Assembly: GCF_000003605.2 (NCBI RefSeq)
Contig: NW_003113973.1
Coordinates: 7,174 to 37,307, forward strand
Source: Saccoglossus kowalevskii
Lineage: Eukaryota; Hemichordata; Enteropneusta; Harrimaniidae
Reading direction: 5' to 3'
Length of the DNA: 30,134 nucleotides
Shown piece by piece: positions 12,001 to 24,000 of this stretch (position 1 is its first letter; the number at the start of each line of letters is the position of its first letter). The position numbers and the translations under genes are program-made. The notes under the pieces were generated by a model. The model was given only the letters and a program-made list of their open reading frames with translations. It ran no database searches and was not told the DNA's origin.

Positions 12001-15000
12001 GCAAAACTATTTTAATATTAGTGGAAGCTTACATATCAACTAATATAACTTTGCTGTTAGTTGAAAACCTGTAAAATGCATACACAAGATAATTTCAAGT
12101 GAGGTTCACTGTACATGTATGTTTCTGTCCTATTCTCCCACAGAACAGTGTTGAGTTACTACCAGAGTGATGGCTATAACTCTTGATCCAAATGAAACCA
12201 ACGTAACTTACCTTCCGCATTAGTTCTGGTATTAATGTAACTCTTTTGTGGCGATCTACCTCTGAAATAATAAGAAAAAACAATGTTATCAATAAAACAT
12301 GGTCATCAGAGAATCAAATCTAAAGTCAGTATTTTTACTGAGCACATATGGGCACTCATCAGCAGTACTCAACATGTGATGTAAAGATCACTGTATCTGA
12401 TTGGGCATGATAGCAAATTTATTGACCAATCAAATTAATTGTAACAAATATCAAAATTTCAAATATGGCAATCCTTGTGAGCAGTTTGCAGTGATCACAA
12501 ACATTCAGTGTTTTATTTATTCAGGTGTTTCCAGTCTATGCTTTCTGTAACCTTGAGAATAAAGTTGAAAGGAAAGTTCCAACGTGAAGATATGACATCC
12601 AATTATGATGGGTGGGACCTAAATTCAACCTAGAGTTGAACATTTCCACCTGCAATAACCTATACAAGATAGAAAGGACAAATCGGACTGGTTGAACATT
12701 TCTCGATTTCAACTGTGGTGGCGCAACTTACATACACCACTTTCTTCTGAGATACTTCAAGGTAATAACTGGGGGCAGTAAGCTTGAACATTGAACGTTC
12801 AAAACAAGCTTTGAAAAGGCAAGTATACCTGTTGTAAATTTAAATTTTAAGGAAGACTCCTTATCCCTGTATTCTTATTCTTTAAGGTACTGTAAAATTC
12901 TTTACTTTCACTTGGAATTAAGTTTCACTATTTTTGCTGCAGGAATGACTTAGTGAAAATAAAATCCAGTGAATATACCTGTTTTCTTGTGTTTTACATT
13001 CAACTCGCAAAGAAAGTGTTTTAAGTGAAAATTAATTCCAGCTAAAATAAATTATTTTATAGTATGTCCTTGTGTTGCAATTTCATGTAAACAAACAATG
13101 TATAGTTGTATGTCACATGAAACAAATATTAAACATGACACATTATGTACAAGTACAAAACAAATGAAAAGACAAAATTATACTTACTCCACGGGAAGTA
13201 CTTCATCTCTACCAGTACCATAGAAATCCCATAAAAATACAGCTTCACCAACACTAATCAATGCCAAGCTATCAGGTGTAAAGCAAAGTTTCTTCAAATT
13301 CTCAGAATGGCCTATGAACACCTGTTATGTAAAAATTACAATTCCTTTTTTTCACTAATTGTGGGTAAACTCATAGTAGCTGCTTACACAGCTATATAGT
13401 AAAATATAGTAACCATGTACATGTACTTTGCATGTATTTCAAACAAACACACAGCACCGAATCATCCAGCTTCATGTCACGGATTCCTCTTAACCACTGG
13501 GCATTCCCCCAGATAGGATGTTTAATAACCAAGCATATGACGTGCGGAGACCATGAAACCATTAGGGTAGACTGTCGGGCCATAAGGTTATCTTGCATAC
13601 TGCCCTCATGAGGGCAAGTGCTAGTAATCCTGTTGTGATCTGTAACTCGTTGCAACAAGAATACAGTGATGTTTTGCATGCATCGCGGATAGGAACACAC
13701 ATGACAGACAGCTGTATGTCACCTCTGACTGGATGCCCTTCTACTAACTATGAATGCCCTAAGCCTACATATCTTTGTTTTCACTACTGAGTGAGCAGAC
13801 AACCAAGGGAGTTAAACCCACAATCTCACTAATGCTGGGCAGACAAACATAGAAATAAATGTGAATATACAAGTCATTGACATGATCAGATCCACTACCT
13901 TAAATATTGCAGTTAAATACTGTGAAACCATTTATTTTCAATAACGTTTAATTTCACTATTTTGATGTTTTGAGCATATTCACTGTGTCTCAATTTCACA
14001 AATTTGTCAAGGAAACAATGAGTTTTATTGTTGTTTTAATACATACATACATACATACATACATACATACATACATACATAGATTTAATTTTAAATTAGC
14101 GTATATTACTTATCAGCGCAAATAGCTAAATTAAAACCCAGTGAATAATTAATACATCTACAGTAAGACAGAATTTGATATTACATATATATCAACAAAA
14201 CCTGTCAACAAACAATCAATCCTTTGATTGATCTGACTGGTAGGTATTAGAGTTAGTTACCCAAACAGGCACAATTTTGTAAATAACTTTGCATTCAAAT
14301 ATTGTGATTAGCCCTCCAGATTTGTGGCAAACATGATGCTTGAACCAAAAGACAAATTTATAATCAATGTTTGGTATAACTTTTACCTGGAAATTGAGAT
14401 CCAGTCTCATATGATAGTCCCATACTTTGACTACTTTATCACCAGCTGTGGATAAATGCCTGCCATCAGGGGAAACATCCAAAGATGTACAGCCAGTTCG
14501 ATGTATGTTAGATATCTAAATAAATAAAAATATGAATATTATGTTTGACTTTAATATACAACCATATTTGCAAACATCTCTGATAAAATATTTTTTTTTG
14601 TCTATAATTCCAGAGGTCTTCAAATACAGCAATTACTGTACATCATTTTTTTTTGCAAGAAAAAAAATTTCGGTCAGTGAAAATAAGTCATTTTGTAGCA
14701 GTGATAATTTCCCTGGAGCCCTATAACACAGTGTCAGTGAATTTAGCAAAATATTGTCTTTATGAATGCCAACAAAAATTATATAATCATAGCATACAAT
14801 TGACAATTTATGAAATACTAAAATAATGAATATAATAAATGATATACCTCACTCAAGAGCCTTCCAGTTCGGGAATCTAGTTTGAGCAACCTGGAAGATG
14901 ACGTCACAACCAGTAAATGTCTTGTTTTATGTGGTGCATAACAAACTTTAACAGCAGTATCCAACGTTGTACGTTCAATTCCTGAGTTTATACATGTGAT

Positions 15001-18000
15001 ATCAACACGTACAACCTATGTACAAAACATGCAAGTAATGGGTGAGTAGATTTTCAAATAGCAAGTGCACCAAATGTATGACTGCTTACAGCCAGAGTAG
15101 ACGGGAAGGAGTAATTCAACATTGTAACTCACAAAGATTACTTACAGATGTAGAGCTTTCAGTAAATCTTTTTTAACAATGATGTATCCAAAATACTAAA
15201 CCACACAATAACATATCAAGAAAACCATGTAATGACCAGATTTATTCACACTGTGTCACTTTTCATAAAAAAAACTGATATAAAGTTATGACAGCCTACC
15301 TCATCCAATGATCTTGCATCTACAATGCTAACAGTAAACTCAGTGGGTCCAACAAATGCTAAATGCTGTCCATCCCCACTCACAGTGATGGCATCAGGTC
15401 CATACCCTTCTCCTTTACAAACAGTGTTGCCAAGCAACCGCATCATCTGATAACCACTCTCTACATCATATAGTGCTATAGATCCCAGAGCACCACAACT
15501 GTACAAGTAGTTGCCATTTGGTGAGTAAACAAGACCAGTAACTTTACCACGGTGCTGCCTGAAATTTAAGACATCAAAGCTCTCATTATATATCACTGAT
15601 TGTACATATACAGACATGCTCAATAAGTTTTGTAAAGCTCACATACCGGTACTATCATTTTGAGTCACAGTATTGGTACTTTACCTGTGCTCTGCTAGCA
15701 GACTTGTTGTGGAGACATTAAAAGCTCTGACACACCCACTATCAAATCCACAAGCAAATACTTGTGAAGACGGGTGATAGATGATAGCACATGGACATTC
15801 TTTAGGTGCATTGAAATCGTACAACTACATAGAAAATAGAAAAATGTGTTTCATTATTCAAAGCATTTATGGTTCTTAGAAAGGAGCAAACTGTACTTCA
15901 AAAATATTATTGGGTGTAATTTACTATCAATCTTGGATTTTACCCAGGGTTGGAATCAACCCACAAGCTGTCTCTAGCTGTCAGTTGATTTTAATTATTT
16001 AAATATTCTTTTATTCATCAAATGTTAAACACCTCACACAGCTTCAACATTTTCAATACTACCGGTATTCAAAAATACTAGTCTGAAGAACAGACCATGA
16101 TGATCTCACCTAACCAGAAAACATTTTTAAATTATTTTATTTTGCTGAGGTATATAAAGATTGCATTAAATAGTAATCGTGCTAATCTCACCACACATTT
16201 CTCATTGCAGACCTTCCAAGGAAAACAAAAATGGTGATACCTTCACAACAACATTCTTATTTGAATTTGACAAGGTTTCTGTGTAAACTTTTCACAATTG
16301 CTGGTGAATTTTTAGGCTGAGAAAACACAAATATCTCTGTTTCTCGCTTCCGCGCGCATTATTTTGAACTGTGCGCCTCAAACGTTTTTTTTTCTTTCTA
16401 AAGCATTCCAAAATGCTTTTGTACTTGCACTTGTCTCAAATTAACCCCATTTTAGCTCAGCATTCAAAAAAAAAAAAAAAAAAAAATTGAATTTCCATAA
16501 TTCCATAAAACGAGAAACAGAGAATTTTTTTTTTCCTGGCCTTACATCATCTTTAATATTTTTTTATATCATCTTCTGTGAGGTCAAAATACTAAAATAT
16601 GAATAATATACACATATTATTTCACAAATGAATGAAAAATGACATATGTGACAGACACTGATTCAGAAGTTCTGCAAAAACGCCACCAACAGCAAATTCA
16701 GCCAATACTTCAAGAATGCTACACAATATTAAAGTCACTCATCAAGACTCACCCAAACACTTGTGACAGTTGTTTTTTTTTCCAGCAATGTGACAGCATC
16801 TCTTCATTTCTGAAAAGTATGAATTGCAAGATAGGGGTACTATACTTACCTGTTGTAAAGTATCCAGATCCCAGACTCTAATAGTATGATCATTAGATAT
16901 AGTAGCAATATGTCTCCGTAATGGATCCACAGTGACAGAAAGGACTGTATCTGTATGGGATCTCATTATCGTTGTGTATTTTCTAGTTGATATATCTAAG
17001 ACACCAATATTGCCAGTCACAGTTCCAGCTAGTATTTGTAAACCATCCACTGTGATATCAACAGCTGATACTGGGCCTTCATGTTCTGAAAACGAAAATG
17101 TACATGTCTGATATAAGTATGCTGTGTATACACAAAAATTGAAATGATATATCGTGTGTGTAAGGCACATGTCAGTTGGAAGCACACCAACTGAAAACTG
17201 CCATTTACTATCTTAAGTGAGGACAGGACATTTACTATAAGCACATGTGGGCACAGACACTGTATCACAGTAAGGTTGTGGACTGCACTTGATTAAGAAT
17301 ACACAGTATGTGATATGCTAAAGCATATGTATATATGCTAAACAGATATGCTAAACAAAATTTGAACAAAAATATGTTTTAGTAGTGTGAATAACAAATA
17401 TATAGTCATTATTCAGAGAACATGTGTTAATTTTACTAACCAGCTTCTAGGAAAACACTGGAGAAATCCAAAGGCCAGAGTCTAAGATATCCATCATCTG
17501 AACCAGTGACACAGTATGACTGATTCACACAAATAGAATTAATAGCAATTCCAACTCCTATAGAGAAGTACAAACCACAGAGGATCATAATCATTCTTTA
17601 AATACTGGATTTAAAATAACGTGTTCAGTGAATGAAAGTAGTCTAGCAGTTGTTCAGTATTGTATAACAGAACTCATATGGTGAAGAGTTTAAACATCAT
17701 TTTACACTTTTATATGAGCAAAATTTGGACTACTTCATAATACTTCAACAGGGCAATTAACTATCGGTACACGTATTCAATAAAAACAATGTTGGTGGTG
17801 CAAGGTCATTTTTCTTCTCCTCTAGGTCATCAAGTGATTATTAAATGAATAGACAACTTTGCTACATTACTGAGTTTGTACAGTGTCATTCTGTGATTGA
17901 ACTAGGAAGAGGTAATTTCATAACAAGTCATCCATGACAAGTTTTATTAGAATGTTGCCTCTCATCTTTCAATCTACCTATATGGATACCAATAACATGT

Positions 18001-21000
18001 TGTTCTGCTCTATCAGTGTGTATCAATCAAAAAATACATTCATTTTTTATAAACATTGTGTAAACGTTCAAAGGTTATCTAAAGAAGTTGAAATATCAAA
18101 ATCTCTATGTATAACTAGCAACCAAAAACTCAGCTATTCTAAAAAGGAAAGACTTCAGTATGCTGTGTGATGATTTTGCTCGTTCATGTTCCAATTTGCT
18201 AGGATTGTTAATTTCAATTGTTTGTTTTTTAAAGGAACCATTTTTACCACAATCCGTAGCTCCAGACAACCTTCAGGCAATGTGTATAATGGAAAAAAAG
18301 TTAGTATTTGACTTTAACTATGCAATCTGCATTTTCGATCTATTGAATATGCACACATTAGTACACACTCATTGTACAAATATATGTTGCGTTTATCATA
18401 TTAACTGTTATGATCTAGTCATACCTGTATGGAATGTACCTTTCTCTTTCCTATTCTTATCCACAGGAAGTAGTCTTCTGACACGAATAATTGATACTCT
18501 TGCATAGTCTATTTCAAATATATGACCAGACTTGGTACAAGCATATCTGATAATAAATGCACATTGAAAGACGTTATAAGAAAGAAAATGCAGATAATTA
18601 CTATTGAGCAAAGATCAATGTAACCTTGTAGGTACATGTACCAAGTGAACATCAATGCAATATTAGATTACAACTTACATGATTCTATCTGCTGGATCTT
18701 GAGTTGGTTGGAAGGAGGCATCAAAACATACATCATTGAAGTCGGCTGTATGATACTCTCCCAGATTAATGGGTGCAGAACGCAGAGAACCATTCCGTAC
18801 ACGCCATAAGCGTACATTATCACGACCACATGATACCATCCTATTGAGGTAGTAGAAAAAACAGTTAACAAACTGCATTTTATTTTAGCAAGACTGTTGT
18901 AACAATTAATTATTTAAAGCCACAATTAACTCATTGCTGCAAAGTTCTTATACTGTTATACAAACAAAATGTGCTTTTTCAAACGTGTACCGTATTTTCT
19001 CTATTATGAGATACAATTTATAATATTTTTCTGGTCAAAATAAATTATCAATAGACATTATTCGTAAACAGTTACCATAATTTTGTTGAGTGCGACTAAC
19101 AAACGCAAATTTCTTTCCACCCTAACCAAAAATAGTGTTACATTCTCAATCACCATCCAGTCCACTGTTCCAAATACCTTGATTTCCATGGCCATAGGGA
19201 ACCATGAACATTAGAGAATGGAACAACATTGTGTCTCACTCTCTCAACGAGATCTCGACAGCCATTTCCGCACAAGGTCTATTAATGATCTAGCACATCG
19301 TCAATGACAACTTACCGTGTATCATCAAAGTTGGCAATCTTCATTCTAACAATGTCAACATCTGTATGGGCTTTAGCCATGACAGTCACCTCACCACTTC
19401 TATTTACACGTGATGTATTCCATACTACAACTAACTGTTGAAAAGAAAACATAGACATTTAGATGTTTGGAAACTAAAACCAGTTATTGAAGAATTTCAA
19501 ACATACAATGTATACTGATAAGAGAATATAGATAATAATTTTCTTGCATCGTGATTGTTGGCAAGCCAAATTCAGTAACACTGTGACTGAACTTTACATT
19601 CATGCATACCATGTGTTGTTTAACCCTGCCTTTAAATTGCAAACAATGTAATCTTTCTTTCTATTGGGAAGTTATGTACCACACTGGTGACAATTAGTAA
19701 CCACAATTAGTTATTTGTTGTACTGTTTTAAGAGTGGTTGTTCGTTACCATTCAATGTAGTGCCACTAAGGGTATCCAGAGTATCAAGCAACATGATTTA
19801 CAATTCCAATGTGCCCCCCCCCCCCCCAAAAAAGATTGGGCTGTTTTTTTTATTAATTTAATTGGTAGAATCATCCTTCAGGTAACAAAGAAATAAAGTA
19901 ACACAAACTGACAGCAAAGTATGCAATGAGAGCTAAACATGACACAGTGAGTACTATATATTAATTTATACATAAAAAATAAACTCTACAGATATGACTT
20001 ACATTTTTACCATGACCATCTTTTCCAACTCCACAAAGAACACCACCAGTATGTGAAAAACTATAAAAATCAAACATTGATGAATGATGAGAAGATTGAT
20101 ACAACAAATGCATGCGGTATCCTTACAAAACCCTTACTATTGGTGTATACATGTAAAGCCCAGCACTGCGGATAGGGAGGTGGATTAAAAATAAAGAAAC
20201 TTACTATGAACTAAATTTCAAAACACACCAACCATCCAGGGAAACTTACGTAATCATTGCATTGCATAGCTAGCATGTTATTTTAGCTAATTTACCTAAT
20301 CTGTAATTTCGCTAATTCAAGATGTAGCTAATTTAACAGAAAGTATATTCTCACAGGCAGATAGTCAACACTTTAGCTAAATTAGGATTTTGTTAATTCA
20401 TGCTAAGAGTCAAATTCACTAAAATTGCATGCAGCCATTTCAACGTGTTCTACAGTATTTAAAATTCACATTTTGTAACAAGGTAGGATGCAGATAATGT
20501 GTACAATACTACAAAATTACGACATGCTACAAAGTAAGTATATACTGTAAACTGCTTTAATTTTGAGAGAAAACCATTTCTGTAAATTCCATGATTCAGT
20601 GAAAATTATGCAATTTTGTAGCAGTGAAAATTTCTTCTACAAAATTTTGTTTTCGCAAATATCATAAATTATCATATCACAAAAATTCCTCGTGGAAAAA
20701 ATTAAACGGATCACAGTACATTAACCAATTGACATATGACTATCCAGAACTGCTATTAACTCACCTAAGAGAGAAGACAGAATGAACATGTGTTTTAAAC
20801 ATAGCAAGGCATTCCCCAGTATTGAATTTCCATACTCTGACCACACTAAGACGTCCTGTCTGCGCCGATGCTAATAGTGTAGTACTACCATTGAACGTCA
20901 ATGCAGACACCTATAAAAACAAACAAAAAACACTATAATGTAAACTTTAGAGAGAGGAGATCTAAGAACCAAACCATGCCTGATGAAGAAGACCTGACTC

Positions 21001-24000
21001 TCCATTCTTGATTCAATTTTCAATTTTAGGCCTCATAGGCAGAGGAGGGTTCAACGGGTGAGGAAGTGGTGAGGAGTGGTGAATCAGGTTTCAACAATAT
21101 TATGCCTGATGAAGAAGACCTGACTCTCAATTCCTGATTCAATTTTCAGTTTTAGGCCTCGTAGGCAGAGGAGGGTTCAACAGGTGAGAAAGTGGTGAGG
21201 AGTGGTGAATCAGGTTTCAACCATACCATGCCTGATGAAGACCTGATTCTCAATTCCTGATTCAATTTTCAGTTTTAGGCCTTGTAGGCAGAAGAGGGTT
21301 CAACAGGTGAGAAAGTGGTGATGAGTGGTGAATCAGGTTTCAACCATATCATGCCTGATGAAGAAGACCTGACTCTCAATTCCTGATTCAATTTTCAGTT
21401 TTAGGCCTCGTAGGCAGAGGAGGGTTCTACAGGTGAGGAATCAGGTTTCAACCATATCATGCCTGATGAAGAAGAACTGACTCTCAATTCCTGATTCAAT
21501 TTCCAGTTTTAGGCCTTGTAGGCAGAGGAGGGTTCAACAGGTGAGGAAGTGGTGATGAGTGGTGAATCAGGTTTCAACCATATCATGCCTGATGAAGAAG
21601 ACCTGACTCAATTCCTGATTCAATTTCCAGTTTTTATGCCTCATAGGCAGAGGGTTCAAAGTGAGGAAGCAAGCAGGACAGGCATTACAGGAATGGGGCT
21701 CAGTGTCCATCATTGGTTCTTCCTTACAGTACATAAGCAAGAATAACTGAGTATTACCTTATCTGTGTGTCCAATAAAGAATCGTTGGTGTCCATTAAAT
21801 GCATCCATCGCTACAATCACACCATGACATGGGTAGACAATTGTTGTCCCATTTTTACTCCATAAAGCCTAGAAAACAAGCAATAGTCACATTATTTTTC
21901 TGCTTCTGTACATCACCAGAAAATAATTTCTGGGATGGACATGAAATTCAGCAAAGTGACTGACACAACGAAAACACCCCCCTCCCAATTGCAGACAGCA
22001 TAACTGGAAACTAGTCTATTGATTCATCACAAAGATGACCATTCCACCCAAAAATAACTTTATTTTACCATGAAATACCATTTTTAAAAAAATGAATTGT
22101 AGTAAGATATAGAGATGCCTATTGAGAAAATACATGAACGCATGAAGATCTACATGTACTACTTGAATTACGTTTTGACTCTAGGTGGAGCTAAAAAAAA
22201 CATTTTTTTAGATTCAATGGTGGTGCTGAAACATTAGTAAGTAAAAATAGTATATTGTGTCCAATAAGTCAACAACACTACTTATCAATAACTCACCTCT
22301 CTGTAAGTACTTCCACCAAAACCTACAATTCTTTTTAGACTCAGAATAGGATCAGGTTTTAAAGTCTGAAAATAATAATACAATGCAAATCACGGTGGGG
22401 ATGAACTCAATATGCTTAGACCATTACATCAAATGGTGAAATAGAAACTATAATAAAAACGCACAAAAATGTGAATTTACTAATTCGTCTTAGTAAATTC
22501 GTCTAATATGCTAATAAGAAATTGCATATTTCTAAATCTTTCAATTATTAATGGACATTATTTGCAACGTTCACATCACTAAAAGTGGAAGATACATGAA
22601 ATCACCCCCCCCCCCAACAAGTAGGGTTCCATTCTCTAATGTCATTACATCTCATTGTTCCCCTCGACATGAAAACTATGGTATTTTGGAACATTGAACA
22701 CTAACTGAGAGGCTCAGGATTAAATAATGTGATGAAACAACTACAAATGAAATTATTAGGTTCCATCTCAAAATATTTGTACAAAACTTTTGAAATTATT
22801 ATATTGAAAAATTATAACATGCTTAGTCATAATTTAGTCATCTGTAGATTGTGTTGGTTCCCCGTAACTGAATAAGCTTACTTAAATATCAAACTGAATC
22901 AAGATGATGAACTATGAGCAACTTTTTCATAGTGATTATCAGTGTGAGAACAGGAACCCTGGTACAAATAATTATTGCCTAAAATATTATTATTTTATTT
23001 TAGCTGGAATTAATTTTCGTTGAAAAGGTGTTTTGTATGGAATTTATTTTCACTGATTTTTGATGAGTTGAATGTAAAATATAGGAAAAAAGGTATATTC
23101 ACTGGATTTTATTTTCACTGAATCATTCCTATAGCAAAAATAGCGAAAATTAAGTAAAAAGTATTTTACAGTACCGTACTCAATATCATACTACTTTGGC
23201 ATGTCCTACTGACCAAAAGCGATTCTAACTAAACTCAGTATGAAAATCATGATTCTGAATTAAAATAAAGGGTAAATCCCTATATTGTGACACTGACCTT
23301 GTAATCCCTCTCTCTACGCATAGATGGTCCACTTAATTTAGTAGTAGTGACCTGTAATATATAAATTATGGATACATGGAACATTACACATGCCAACTAG
23401 AGCAGAATAATTGTTACTGAGATAACAATGATGTTTAATAGCAGTAATGATAGCGAAGACTATTAGGAGTCTCACGAATTGACAGCCGAAATTATTTCAG
23501 AATTAACCACATGTATGTCTTTTTCTTTACTGAGATCATTAAGAATCACTTCATCAAAGTATCTACAAGAAGTGATTCTTTGGTGCACAACATGAAACTG
23601 TACTGCACCAAAGAGATGGACGAGGCGATTGCGCCATGCATACCAGCGTGCATCATCTAACATGTTTCACACTCAAGATAACAAAACACAAAAAAACTGT
23701 TGTTGAAGTACTTAGAATGTAACATTTTGAAAAACAATATTTTTATGACAGTGCTTGTTCACAAACTTCAAATAAGCAAGCAGCGTTACTGATATAATCG
23801 AACAACATATCTTCGCACTTACATCAGTGATAACCACATATTGTGTATCGATAGTTTGGAAACTTCAAATTAAGACAAGAATTCTTAGTAATTAATAAGA
23901 CATTTTGTGCACACAAAAGCTGTCAAATTTATCAAAACACGAAAATGTATATATAAAGCAGGATATTCTTACCAGTCCTGTTTGATCATCATGTCTGTGT

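Noticed and set aside
13430..13860. tRNA or tRNA-derived SINE head on the minus strand
   Set aside because: An A-box-like word (TGGTTAAGAGG) and a B-box-like word (GGTTTAACTCC) exist, but in the wrong order and hundreds of bases apart; no cloverleaf could be drawn.
18668..18878. Second reading frame over E11 starting with Met
   Set aside because: It is a shadow of the true frame, which matches WDR90 (CGRDNVRLWRV) and joins both neighbours in phase.
23472..23663. Minus-strand frame as an extra WDR90 linker exon
   Set aside because: No acceptor and donor pair keeps the phase-0 junction of E4 and E5 with this frame, and family members show nothing similar here.
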